From assembly GCF_025950525.1 (NCBI RefSeq), contig NZ_JAPDGS010000002.1, positions 186,001 to 250,000 of the forward strand: a stretch of 64,000 nt of DNA, read 5' to 3'. How positions within the stretch are numbered: position 1 is the stretch's first letter; every line of letters starts with the position of its first letter. Position numbers and translations under genes: made by a program. The DNA comes from Stagnihabitans lacustris (GTDB taxonomy: Bacteria; Pseudomonadota; Alphaproteobacteria; Rhodobacterales; Rhodobacteraceae). This document shows positions 8,269-16,759 of the stretch, in pieces. A model generated the notes under the pieces. The model worked only from the letters and a program-made list of their open reading frames with translations. It was not told the DNA's origin and searched no databases.

Positions 8269-9402
8269 TCAGGCGGGTTTCTCTTCGGTCAGCTTCGCAG
8301 AGGCGGCCTCGACTTGGGCCGTAGCCGAGGCCAGCCGATTGGTCAGAGTGCTCAGCGTCACCTCGGTCTTGATCATCGAAGCACGGTTTGCCTCGTCGAA
8401 GGCCTGCAATCCGGTGTCCAGCCGCCGTGTCGTGTCCGACAGCGACTGATCCAGCCTGACCGCCGCTTGGGTAAACGACCGCGACAGGGCGGCACCCGAG
8501 CTTTCGACCTCCTCCGCCACGCTGCGGATGCGGCGTGAGAGTTGCCCCACGAGGTCGGTCATCTGGTTTGTCTGCTGGTGCAGCGCCGCGTTGGCCTGCT
8601 CGTTCACGCCCCGCGCCGTGGCCTGGGTCGCGGAAAGCCCGCGCATCGTATGCGCCAGCTCTTCAAACGAGGTGCCCATCTGCCGCAGGGCTCCTTCTGA
8701 CGAGCCCTGAACTGACGAGCGGATGGCCTCGACGGCCGCCGTGGTCTGTTCGCGGACGGTCTTCTGCAGCTCTTGATAGAAAAGTCCTGACATGGCGCCC
8801 AACGAGGATTTCACTCCTTCGACAAGCCTGTCTGTCGTATCTGCAAATCGCTGCTCGCGTTCAGCCGCATGCTGCATGCTTTCGACGCCGAAAAGCTTCA
8901 TCTGCTGCAAAGCTTGAATCATCTCGGTGCGCAGGCGTCGGGCAGCCTCGTCGATCTCGACCCGGGTTTCGCGTTCGCGTGAGACGATATCCAGGCGGAA
9001 CTGCATCATCAGAACGCGGATGAAGACGCCCACGATGGTCGAGACCAGCGCCACGCCAAAGCCCGAGATGACCTCGGGGATCAGTTTGGCGCGATCCTCG
9101 GCCCCGGCCTCGATGACGAAGTAAAGCGTCACGGAAAGGCTGGTCAGGGTGAAGAGAAAGCCGAGGTAATAGGCGTTGTCGCCGATCACCTCGGGCTCCA
9201 GCCGCAGGGCGGTGGACGTATAGGCCATGACGGCATAGGCCGTCAGGATCGCGGCCGAATAACCCGCCGTGATGAAGGGATGGACGCCCAGGACCTTGAG
9301 CGCGATGCCGCCGCCGACCCCCGCGACAAAGGCCAGAAGCAGCACGATCTTGTCCCAGCTTTCCCGGGCGCCGACGTCATGGATCTTTTGCGGCCTGCGC
9401 AT
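8269..9402 (-). CDS. MotA/ExbB/ZorA-like proton-channel protein with long helical tail
   Basis: 377 residues. Four hydrophobic segments (about 18-38, 42-63, 77-98, 109-131); the last, GFGVALVSTIVGVFIRV, resembles the pore-lining helix of MotA, TolQ and ExbB. The remaining 245 or so residues are cytoplasmic, almost entirely helical and coiled-coil-like, with alternating Ala, Gln, Glu and Arg and no globular motif. This is the ZorA arrangement: a stator channel with a long intracellular tail. The start at 9402 is one base after the upstream gene stop (9404-9406). The partner stator gene begins eight to eleven bases after its stop. No close named family could be assigned without a profile search. 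Confidence 0.8.
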   Translation of the reverse strand: MRRPQKIHDVGARESWDKIVLLLAFVAGVGGGIALKVLGVHPFITAGYSAAILTAYAVMAYTSTALRLEPEVIGDNAYYLGFLFTLTSLSVTLYFVIEAGAEDRAKLIPEVISGFGVALVSTIVGVFIRVLMMQFRLDIVSRERETRVEIDEAARRLRTEMIQALQQMKLFGVESMQHAAEREQRFADTTDRLVEGVKSSLGAMSGLFYQELQKTVREQTTAAVEAIRSSVQGSSEGALRQMGTSFEELAHTMRGLSATQATARGVNEQANAALHQQTNQMTDLVGQLSRRIRSVAEEVESSGAALSRSFTQAAVRLDQSLSDTTRRLDTGLQAFDEANRASMIKTEVTLSTLTNRLASATAQVEAASAKLTEEKPA

Positions 9403-9403
9403 A

Positions 9404-10222
9404 TCACAGATCCCCGAGAGAGCGGAGCTTGGGCAGGTTGGCGCCCTGCAGCTCGAAATAGCGGATCCAGAAGTCCTCAACCGCCTTGGGGTCCTTCAGC
9501 GTTGCGACCTCGCGGGGGACGGCGAAAATCGTGACATCGACCCGGTCCAGCGTCCGGCCCAGCCGGGCAAAGGCAGGGGAGGCCTGGAAGCTTTGCCAAT
9601 CCTCGCCGCGGTAAAAGCTCATCGCATCGCTGTTCTGCAACAGGTCCGAGACAAGAATCAACTTACGTGGCCCCGCATAGGTCAGGAAGCCCGGCGTGTC
9701 CGCGACCAGTGCTTGCAGGCTCTCCATAATCGGCGAGGTCTTGGCACCCGAGGCCGAGATCATCCGGTCAAGATTAACTTGCAGTGGGTCTTGGAAGCGT
9801 TCCTGGAAGCGTTTCTGCACCAGGGTGACGTTCTGGGTCAGGCTGCTGACATCCTTGACCGAGGCGGGTTTGCAGAGCGGATCGGTCGCGCCCCAAAGCG
9901 CCTGATCCTCGCTGACCACACCCATTGTGAACTGGGTTCCCACGGCCGCCCCGGCGAATTCGCCCTCCAGATATTGCCGCAGCTGTGCAGTTTGCGCCGG
10001 CGCCATCGGGTCGGTCAGGTCGAATAGGATCGCGGTCTCGGCCACCGGTCCTGACAGCGGGCAAAGTGCTGCGTCGACAGCCATAGTCGAGGCGGTGCGG
10101 CTCATCCACCAACCAGCGCCGCCGAGCAGCCCCAGGGCGACCACGGCACCCAAGGCATAGGGCAGGGGGCTGCCGCCCTTGCTGCGGCGGCTGCGGAAAT
10201 TGGATGGACGGCGGCGGGCCAT
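9404..10222 (-). CDS. Membrane-anchored, probably periplasmic vWA-like protein
   Basis: 272 residues with a very basic N-terminus (MARRRPSNFRSRRSKGG), one TM helix (about 21-41) and a large domain that should lie outside the membrane by the positive-inside rule. The fold suggestion is von Willebrand A: a first strand ending in AILFDLTDPM (Asp68, Thr70, Asp71, a weak DxSxS-like metal site), a SPIMESLQAL helix near 163-172, and RKLILVSDLLQNSD (Asp193) as the fourth strand. The metal site is not canonical. Two cysteines (54 and 117) could pair. Its ATG overlaps the upstream stop (TGATG). Probably a structural or sensing part of the stator complex. Confidence 0.65.
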   Translation of the reverse strand: MARRRPSNFRSRRSKGGSPLPYALGAVVALGLLGGAGWWMSRTASTMAVDAALCPLSGPVAETAILFDLTDPMAPAQTAQLRQYLEGEFAGAAVGTQFTMGVVSEDQALWGATDPLCKPASVKDVSSLTQNVTLVQKRFQERFQDPLQVNLDRMISASGAKTSPIMESLQALVADTPGFLTYAGPRKLILVSDLLQNSDAMSFYRGEDWQSFQASPAFARLGRTLDRVDVTIFAVPREVATLKDPKAVEDFWIRYFELQGANLPKLRSLGDL

Positions 10223-11631
10223 CAGGAAGACCTCCCCGTCTCTTCGGCGGCTTGGACGACGCGGGCAACGTCGAAGGCTTTGCGGGCCTCTTCGAACTGC
10301 TGGAAGATGTCGCGCACGGCCCCTTCGACGGTGGCAGTCACCTTGGCAGCCTCAGCCTCGGCGGTGTCGCGGCGCGAAGTCTCGATGGCCTGCAGCTTGA
10401 AGGGTGGGAACTTGAAGGCCTTGTCGAAGGACTTCGGCGCAGGCTCGGTGCGAGCCGAGCGATTGGCGTCGCGATAGGTCGCCAAAAGATGGGCGACCTT
10501 GACGTCGCATTGCTCCATGAAGGTCTGCAGATGCGCGCCGAGCGTGCTTTGACCGAATAGGGTGTCGATGGCCTCGCCGATGCCCTGGCGGACTTGCTCG
10601 TTGGCGTCCTGCAGGTCAGCAATCGCCCCGTCCCGCGTCTTGGCCAGGTCGTCCAGCGCAAGGTCCAACTCTGAGACATAGTGATCGCGGGCAACCTTCA
10701 CCGCGCGCTCGACCCTTCCATAGCCCGGATGCGGGTCATCGGTATGCCAGCCCTTGCGGAAGGCGAGCGTCGAGATGATCACCCCAATCACCGCCAGCAG
10801 CCAGGACTCGATCGAGGCCAATTCCACGGGATGCGCGATCAATGCAGGAACCGCCTGCCCCGCCGCCTGTCGCCACAGCACGCCCGCCTCTAGCCCGTCG
10901 CGGAAATGCGCGACACCGAGGTTCATCGTGACCGCAAAGCCCATCCAGGCGAAGACGAACAACAGCCCGCCGAACTTCAGAAACCAGTTCCGGCGGTTGA
11001 TATAGCGCGCCATGTAACCCAAGAGCGCCGAGCCGCCGACATTCACGACCGAGACGATGGCGGCCGCCAGGAGCCCGCCCAAAAGCCCGAATTCGTTGCC
11101 CTGCGAAAAAAGGTAAGAGTTCATCCCGGCCTCGAGCACGATGAGGATGATGGCGAGAGAAAAGACCTTGACCCAGCCCTCGAACTCCTTTGCGGGGCGC
11201 TCCAGCCGGTTGATCGCCCGGTAGCGGCCGCGCCATTTGAACGTGTCGGTCAGCCGCTCACGTGGGCCTTCAATGGCAGATTGCCAGACCTGCACCTGCC
11301 GCCCGAACTCGCCCTTGGCTGTTCCCGCTGCGACCTCCACCTCCTTTGTGGCCGAGCCCGCCCGAGCGAGACGCTCGTTATAGACCCGGCGATTGGTCTC
11401 GAAATTCTCGATCCCCTTGCGGCGGAGCTCCTCGATACGTTCGATGATCCCGGTCTCGATATGGTCGAAGTCCTTGGCATCGGCGGGCGGCTGGTTCTCA
11501 CGGCCACGGGACGAGCCCTGCTCGGCAAGCTTCAGGTCCTTGGCGATCTTCTCGGAATCGATGCTTGGGAAGATGGCAGAGGTCGGGATGAAATCGTCGG
11601 ACCGGAACACCGACTTCAAACGGTCAAACAT
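10222..11631 (-). CDS. Four-TM protein with flanking coiled coils, first gene of the Zorya-like operon
   Basis: 469 residues, family not recognised. The N-terminal 150 residues are charged and helical (IERIEELRRKGIENFETNRR) with no signal peptide. Four hydrophobic segments follow (about 154-174, 181-205, 218-238, 274-290), then a C-terminal helical region (about 305-469). Both soluble ends are predicted cytoplasmic. It opens the operon, with a 220-base gap back to tRNA-Thr that must hold the promoter; no convincing -35/-10 pair was found there. Its stop overlaps the next start. Candidate roles are sensor or effector of the complex; nothing in the sequence decides between them. Confidence 0.7.
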   Translation of the reverse strand: MFDRLKSVFRSDDFIPTSAIFPSIDSEKIAKDLKLAEQGSSRGRENQPPADAKDFDHIETGIIERIEELRRKGIENFETNRRVYNERLARAGSATKEVEVAAGTAKGEFGRQVQVWQSAIEGPRERLTDTFKWRGRYRAINRLERPAKEFEGWVKVFSLAIILIVLEAGMNSYLFSQGNEFGLLGGLLAAAIVSVVNVGGSALLGYMARYINRRNWFLKFGGLLFVFAWMGFAVTMNLGVAHFRDGLEAGVLWRQAAGQAVPALIAHPVELASIESWLLAVIGVIISTLAFRKGWHTDDPHPGYGRVERAVKVARDHYVSELDLALDDLAKTRDGAIADLQDANEQVRQGIGEAIDTLFGQSTLGAHLQTFMEQCDVKVAHLLATYRDANRSARTEPAPKSFDKAFKFPPFKLQAIETSRRDTAEAEAAKVTATVEGAVRDIFQQFEEARKAFDVARVVQAAEETGRSS

Positions 11632-11805
11632 GCTGCCTCGCGAGAAAGTATTTACAACATGTTAACGGCACTTTGGTGGGATGGCCATTGATAGATGCAT
11701 GTCCAGTGCTGCAAGGCGATCCGTCTTCCCTAAACGCATTTTGGACCGATTGTCCTTCACTGACCAACGCGCCGACAGAAGGGGAAAAATAGGGGGATAG
11801 GATAA

Positions 11806-11840
11806 GAAAAAGCCGCGCAACCTGTTGAGATTGCGCGGCT
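11806..11840 (-). terminator. Terminator of tRNA-Thr
   Basis: Perfect 10-bp inverted repeat (AGCCGCGCAA at 11811-11820, TTGCGCGGCT at 11831-11840) with a 10-base loop. On the minus strand it is followed by TTTTTCTT. It lies 12 bases beyond the tRNA 3' end and should insulate the island operon from tRNA transcription. Confidence 0.85.
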
Positions 11841-11851
11841 ATTGTGGCGAC

Positions 11852-11927
11852 TGGTGCCGGAGAAGGGACTCGAACCCCCGACCCCATCATTACGAATGAC
11901 GTGCTCTACCAGCTGAGCTACACCGGC
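11852..11927 (-). tRNA. tRNA-Thr (anticodon CGT)
   Basis: 76-base cloverleaf read on the minus strand: acceptor GCCGGTG with CTCCGGC (one T-T mismatch), D arm GCTC/GAGC, anticodon stem CGTCA/TGATG with loop TTCGTAA, T loop TTCGAGT, and encoded CCA. Anticodon CGT reads ACG codons. The accessory island begins just past its 3' end, the usual side for integration of mobile DNA at tRNA genes. Confidence 0.95.
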
Positions 11928-11966
11928 CCTGTCGCCCTGCCAGGCCAAGGCCCGCAGGTTGCGATC

Positions 11967-11995
11967 CGATTAGCAGTCCCGCGCCGGGGTTTCAA
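11967..11995 (-). promoter_or_regulatory. Predicted sigma70-type promoter of tRNA-Thr
   Basis: On the minus strand, TTGAAA (11990-11995) and TAATCG (11967-11972) are separated by exactly 17 bases. The -10 box lies 39 bases upstream of the mature tRNA, leaving a short 5' leader. Confidence 0.55.
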
Positions 11996-12082
11996 GGGCA
12001 TAAATCCGACAACCCGCCCGATCTGCGGCGGGGCTTGCCATCACGCCGTCGCAAGGCCACGCTGGGCCAAAGGGAGACCAAG

Positions 12083-12970
12083 ATGGAACGTATCGGATTT
12101 CTGGGCCTCGGCCTCATGGGTCATGGCATGGCGCATAACCTGGTCACAAAGGGCTGGCCGCTGACGGTGGCCGCGCATCGCAGCCGGACCGCGGTCGAGG
12201 ACCTGGTGGGCAAGGGTGCGGTCGAGGGCTCCATCGCGCAGGTCGCGGGCTGTGACATCGTGGTGCTGTGTGTGACGGGCTCGCCGCAGGTGGAAAGCCT
12301 GGTGCGGCAGATGGCGCCGCATCTGCGCGAGGGGGCCGTGGTGGTCGATTGCTCGACCTCGGACCCGGTTTCGACGGCGACCTTGGCGGCAGAGCTGGCG
12401 ACGCGGGGCGTGACTTTGGTCGACGCACCGCTGTCGCGCACGCCGAAGGAGGCCTGGGCCGGGACGCTGGACGTGATGGTCGGCGCCAGTGACGCGGTTT
12501 TTGCCCGGGTTCAACCGGTGCTTTCGGCCTTTGCCGGCAAGATTGTTCATATCGGCGGGCCGGGCGATGGGCACCGGATGAAACTTCTGAACAATTTCCT
12601 GTCCTTGGGCTATGCCGCGCTTTACTCTGAAGCCCTGGTTCTGGCGCAGAAGGTGGGGATTTCTCCGCCGCGCTTTGATCAGGTGATCCGCGGCGGGCGG
12701 ATGGATTGCGGGTTTTACCAGACCTTCATGGGTTACATGATCGAAGGCAACCGCGAGGCGCACAAGTTCACCTTGTCCAATGCTGCCAAGGATTTGCGCT
12801 ATCTGGAGGCGATGGCCGACGCGGCGGGGGTCGCCAATCCGGTCGGCAACGCGGTCAAGAATTCCTTCGTGGCGGCGCTTGCGACCGGGGGCGCGGGCGA
12901 TGCCGATTACGTGCCGCATCTGCCCCTGTTCGTCGGCCGCGCCAATGGGCTGGACATGGAGCCGAAATGA
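12083..12970 (+). CDS. NAD(P)-dependent beta-hydroxyacid dehydrogenase (3-hydroxyisobutyrate dehydrogenase family)
   Basis: 295 residues. The N-terminus carries the family Rossmann motif GFLGLGLMGHGMAHNL, followed by the substrate-binding CSTSDP strand (family DxSTxxP) and the catalytic-lysine helix GDGHRMKLLNNFLSLG. Enzymes of this group oxidise 3-hydroxyisobutyrate, tartronate semialdehyde or related short 2-methyl or 2-hydroxy acids; which one is used here is unknown. ATG at 12083 follows AGGGAGA by about six bases and is preferred to the upstream in-frame start. Its stop overlaps the next gene by four bases, so the two are coupled. Confidence 0.85.
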   Translation: MERIGFLGLGLMGHGMAHNLVTKGWPLTVAAHRSRTAVEDLVGKGAVEGSIAQVAGCDIVVLCVTGSPQVESLVRQMAPHLREGAVVVDCSTSDPVSTATLAAELATRGVTLVDAPLSRTPKEAWAGTLDVMVGASDAVFARVQPVLSAFAGKIVHIGGPGDGHRMKLLNNFLSLGYAALYSEALVLAQKVGISPPRFDQVIRGGRMDCGFYQTFMGYMIEGNREAHKFTLSNAAKDLRYLEAMADAAGVANPVGNAVKNSFVAALATGGAGDADYVPHLPLFVGRANGLDMEPK

Positions 12971-13743
12971 CCGAGGAGATCCGGGCGCTGTCTATCGAGG
13001 CGCTTTCGGACGCCTTGCAGACCGGCGCGCTGACGGTGGCCAAGGTGCTGCAGGCCTGGGACGCCCAGGCCGACGCCCAAGCGGCCCAAAAGCGGCTGAC
13101 GGGCGATGCGCCCTTTCTGTGCGGTATTCCCTTTCAGGGCAGCGGGTTGGTCGCCGAAAACCTGACCCGCGCGGGGGCGATGGCCACGGACGGCCCTGCG
13201 CCCTTCGAGGTGATCGCAGATTGGGACGGGACCGCCCTGCAAGCGCCCCTGACCTTTCGGCCGAGTTTCGGGCTTTTGCCCCGTCACCCGGGGGAGGGGG
13301 CGTTTCGCGCCCTGTCAGAAGTGCCGGCGGTCCGCGCTCCAAAGCCACGCGACCTGCGCCGCATCCTGCAGCCTGCCAGCCTCCGGCGGTGGGAGGACCC
13401 CGATCAGGTGCCCTTGCCCGTGGCCGCGCAACCGGCCGCGCGCGTGATCGGTGCGGCCCTGCCCTTTACGCTCAGGGGCTATGATGTCACGGAATTCGTC
13501 CCGCCTTGGCCCGACTTCGGCCAGGCCTGGGCCGCCGAGGCACCGGAGGCGCTGGCCTTGCGACCAAGGGCGCGGGCCGACTGGGCCGTGGCGCTGCACG
13601 CCTGCCCCCTTGTCGCTCTGCCGCCAGATATGGCGGGGCTGGTGGCCGCGCTTGGCCTGCCCGCCGCACGGGTGGGCGGCGTGATCCTGGCCGCGCGCTG
13701 GTTCGCCGATGACCTGGTGCTTACGGCTGCGGCTCTGGCTTGA
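12967..13743 (+). CDS. Degenerate amidase-like protein of unknown function
   Basis: 258 residues, starting in an ATGA overlap with the dehydrogenase stop. The N-terminal helix (LSIEALSDALQTGALTVAKVLQA) and the stretch FLCGIPFQGSGLVAENLTRAGAMA resemble the start of amidase-signature enzymes, where LxGIPxxxKD and a later GAxxxGKT normally occur. PSFGLLPRHPG resembles their FGLKPTxGxxPR segment. Between these the whole Ser-rich signature loop is missing, as are the catalytic Lys and the Ser-cisSer pair, so the protein cannot be a working amidase. It may be a shortened structural or binding relative. Its last 23 bases overlap the convergent RND gene. Confidence 0.65.
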   Translation: MTEEIRALSIEALSDALQTGALTVAKVLQAWDAQADAQAAQKRLTGDAPFLCGIPFQGSGLVAENLTRAGAMATDGPAPFEVIADWDGTALQAPLTFRPSFGLLPRHPGEGAFRALSEVPAVRAPKPRDLRRILQPASLRRWEDPDQVPLPVAAQPAARVIGAALPFTLRGYDVTEFVPPWPDFGQAWAAEAPEALALRPRARADWAVALHACPLVALPPDMAGLVAALGLPAARVGGVILAARWFADDLVLTAAALA

Positions 13744-16700
13744 CCCGATAGACCGCGCAATACAGCGCCGGGGCGAACAGCAGCGTGATCAGCGTGCCCG
13801 CGATGATCCCCCCCATCATCGCATAGGCCATCGGCCCCCAAAACACCTGGCGCGAGATCGGGATCAGCGCCAATGAGGCCGCCGCCGCCGTCAACAGGAT
13901 CGGCCGCGCCCGGCTGTCCGAGGCGCCAAGCACCGCCTGCCAGCGTGAGGCGCCCTCCTGGATCAGAACCTCGATTTCGTTGACCAGGATGATCGAATTC
14001 CGGATCAGGATGCCGATCAGCGCCAGCACCCCAAGGATCGCCACAAAGCCCAGGGGCGCGCCCGAGGGCAAAAGTGCGGCGACCACCCCGATCAGCCCCA
14101 AAGGCGCCACGGCCAGCACGATGAACATCAGCCGGAAGCTTTGCACCTGTGCCATGACCAGCGACAGCATGACCAACAGCATGACCGGCACGACCGCGAC
14201 GATGGGGGCCTGGCTTTCGCCAGAGCTTTCCACCGCGCCGCCCGTCACCACCGTGTAACCAGCGGGCAGGGTGGCGACGAATTCCTTCACCTTGGGCCCT
14301 AGCGCGGTGACGATGGTCGCAGGCTGGGCCGAGGTCGCAATCGCGGCCTTGACCGTGATCGTGGGCATCCGGTCTCGGGTCTGGATCTGCGGCTGTTCGG
14401 TCGTCCATTCGATCGTGGCAAAGCTTTGCAACGGGATCGCCACGCCCGAGGCATTGCCAAGCTGCAGGCTTTGCAACCCGGTCAGCGACCCGCGGTCATC
14501 CTCGGCCCCGCGTGCCACCACGTCGATCAGGACGCGGCCGTCGCGCAGTTCCGTCACAGTGGCGCCATCGTAAAGCGTATACAGCGCCTGGGCCACATCG
14601 GTCTGGGTCAGGCCCAATTGGCGCAACTTGTCCTGATCCAGCACGACGCGGGCGACGCGGGCAGGCTCGGACCAATCCAGACTGACCGCCTTCAGCCGCG
14701 TGTCCCCGGCCACCACCGCCGCAAGGTCGCGGGCATGGTCGCGCAGGACCTGCGGGTCGGGCCCCTGGATGCGGAACTGCACGGGCTTGCCCACCGGCGG
14801 CCCAAGCTCCAGATATTTCGCGAAGACCTCGACGCCGGTCAGGGTCCGGGCATGGGCCTCGACCTTGGCCTTCAGCGCATCGCGCGCGGCCAGATCGGCG
14901 GTCATCACCACGATTTGCCCCATATGCGGCCCGGGGGCCGGCACGTCCAAGGCCAGCACGAACCGCGGGGCCGACCGGCCGACATAGGTCGTCCAATATT
15001 GCGCCTCGTCCTGACGGGCCAGGAAATCATCCAGCCCCGCCATGACCGCATCCGTCCCGGCAAAGGCCGCGTTCTGGCGCAGGGTCACATCCAGGATCAG
15101 TTCCGGCCGGTCCGAGGTCGGGAAAAACTGCTGCTCCACAAAGCGCATCGCATAGACCGACACGCCGAACAGCAGCACCGTCGCCCCGATGGTCAGCCAT
15201 TTCGCCCGCATCACCGCCGTCAGCACGCGGCGAAAGCCCTGCCGCATCCGGCCGACCTTGGCCTGATGATGCGCCATCCGGGCGGGCAAAAGCGAGGCCC
15301 CCAGCAGGGGCGCAAACAGCACCGCCACGACCCAACTGACCACCAGCGAAATCGCGATGACGTAAAACAACGAGATCGTATACTCCCCCGCCTTCGACGC
15401 ATTGAACCCGATGGGGATAAAGCCCGCGACCGTCACCAAGGTGCCCGACAGCATGGGAAAGGCGATTGAGGTCCAGGCATAGCTGGCAGCCTTTTTGATG
15501 TCGTCCCCCGCCTCCAGCCGCGCGATCATGGTTTCGATGGCGATCATCGCGTCATCGACCAACAGCCCCAGCGCGATGATCAGCGCCCCCAGCGAGATGC
15601 GCTGCAGCGTGATCCCCATCAGCTCCATCACGACAAAGGTGATGGCCAGCACCAAGGGGATGGTCAGCGTGACGACCAACCCCGCCCGCATGCCCAACGA
15701 CACGAAACTGACCGCCAGCACGATCACCACCGCCTCGATCAAGGCGCGCAAAAAGTGGCTGACCGAGTCTTCGACGACCTTGGGCTGATCCGAGACCTTG
15801 TGCATCTCGATCCCGACCGGCAGGCGGGCCGCGACCCCTTCCATCAACGATTCAAGCTGGGCGCCAAAGTCCAGGATATTGCCGCCCGCCCTCATGCCCA
15901 CGATCAGCGCGATGGCCGGGGCGCCGTTGAAACGGATCACCGAAGAGGGCGGGTCGACATAGCCCGACGTGACCTCGGCCACATCGGACAGGGCGAAATA
16001 GGTGTCGCCCACACGCAAATTCGTATCCGCCACCGCGTCAACCGAGGTGAATTGCCCCGTGACCCGGACCAGGATCTGTTCCGCCCCGGTGCGCACCATG
16101 CCCGAGGGCACGATGGCGTTTTGCGCGGCCAAAGAGGTCAGCACCGCCGCCTGATCCAGCCCCAAAGCTGCCAGTTTGCGGCTGGAAAACTCGATATGGA
16201 CGACCTGATCCTGGGTGCCGATCAGATCCACCTTGCCGGCATCCTCCAGCCGCAGGATGTCCGAGCGGATCGCCTCTACCCGGTCCTCGACCTCACGCGG
16301 GGTGAAGCCGTCCGAGGTAAAAGCATAGATATTGCCATACACATCGCCGAAATCGTCGTTAAAGCCAAAGCCAGCGAATTCGGCGGGCATCTCGGGGCGG
16401 ATGTCGCTCATCATCTGGCGGACGCGGGTCCAGGTGGCGGGAACCTGCGCGGCCGGCGTGTCGTCGCGCAGGTCGACATAGACCAGAGTCAGGCCCGGAT
16501 AGGTGACGGACCGCGTGTGCAAGAGGCTGCCCAGCTCTTGCAATTTCTTCTCGATCCGGTCGGTGACTTGGGTCGCGGTTTCCTCGGCCGTGGCGCCGGG
16601 AAGAGAGGCCTGGACGATCATCGTCTTGATCGTGAAGGCCGGGTCTTCCTCGCGCCCCAGCCGTGTATAGGAAATCGCCCCGGCCAGGACCGACACCAGG

Positions 16701-16759
16701 ATCAGATACCAGACAAGGGACCGGTGGCGCAAAGCCCAATCCGACAGGTTGAACTTCAT
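13721..16759 (-). CDS. RND family efflux transporter permease
   Basis: 1012-residue inner-membrane RND pump. The layout is the usual duplicated one: TM1 after MKFNLSDWALRHRSLVWYL, a large periplasmic loop, a TM cluster containing LVDDAMIAIETMIA and a second half with the NSIILVNEIEVLI repeat. The LGREEDPAFTIKTMIV start resembles TriC-type and related HAE-1 pumps. It is the third gene of an operon after two periplasmic adaptors (ATGA overlap) and lacks an outer-membrane channel gene, so it must borrow one. The long open frame upstream of 16759 is adaptor DNA in another frame. Substrates unknown. Confidence 0.93.
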   Translation of the reverse strand: MKFNLSDWALRHRSLVWYLILVSVLAGAISYTRLGREEDPAFTIKTMIVQASLPGATAEETATQVTDRIEKKLQELGSLLHTRSVTYPGLTLVYVDLRDDTPAAQVPATWTRVRQMMSDIRPEMPAEFAGFGFNDDFGDVYGNIYAFTSDGFTPREVEDRVEAIRSDILRLEDAGKVDLIGTQDQVVHIEFSSRKLAALGLDQAAVLTSLAAQNAIVPSGMVRTGAEQILVRVTGQFTSVDAVADTNLRVGDTYFALSDVAEVTSGYVDPPSSVIRFNGAPAIALIVGMRAGGNILDFGAQLESLMEGVAARLPVGIEMHKVSDQPKVVEDSVSHFLRALIEAVVIVLAVSFVSLGMRAGLVVTLTIPLVLAITFVVMELMGITLQRISLGALIIALGLLVDDAMIAIETMIARLEAGDDIKKAASYAWTSIAFPMLSGTLVTVAGFIPIGFNASKAGEYTISLFYVIAISLVVSWVVAVLFAPLLGASLLPARMAHHQAKVGRMRQGFRRVLTAVMRAKWLTIGATVLLFGVSVYAMRFVEQQFFPTSDRPELILDVTLRQNAAFAGTDAVMAGLDDFLARQDEAQYWTTYVGRSAPRFVLALDVPAPGPHMGQIVVMTADLAARDALKAKVEAHARTLTGVEVFAKYLELGPPVGKPVQFRIQGPDPQVLRDHARDLAAVVAGDTRLKAVSLDWSEPARVARVVLDQDKLRQLGLTQTDVAQALYTLYDGATVTELRDGRVLIDVVARGAEDDRGSLTGLQSLQLGNASGVAIPLQSFATIEWTTEQPQIQTRDRMPTITVKAAIATSAQPATIVTALGPKVKEFVATLPAGYTVVTGGAVESSGESQAPIVAVVPVMLLVMLSLVMAQVQSFRLMFIVLAVAPLGLIGVVAALLPSGAPLGFVAILGVLALIGILIRNSIILVNEIEVLIQEGASRWQAVLGASDSRARPILLTAAAASLALIPISRQVFWGPMAYAMMGGIIAGTLITLLFAPALYCAVYRVKPEPQP

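Noticed and set aside
11632..11805. Promoter or operator of the Zorya-like operon (AACATGTT palindrome near 11656, TTGCAG near 11716)
   Set aside because: The palindrome is only 8 bp, and the possible -35 has no -10 at 16-18 bases. Too weak to annotate.
6364..11851. Prophage or transposon
   Set aside because: No integrase, transposase, capsid or terminal inverted repeats were seen; the only intact genes are the four membrane-protein genes.
11844..11950. Small open frames across tRNA-Thr, with peptides such as TRTPDPIITNDVLYQ
   Set aside because: These are well-known artefacts of translating tRNA genes. The cloverleaf is complete.
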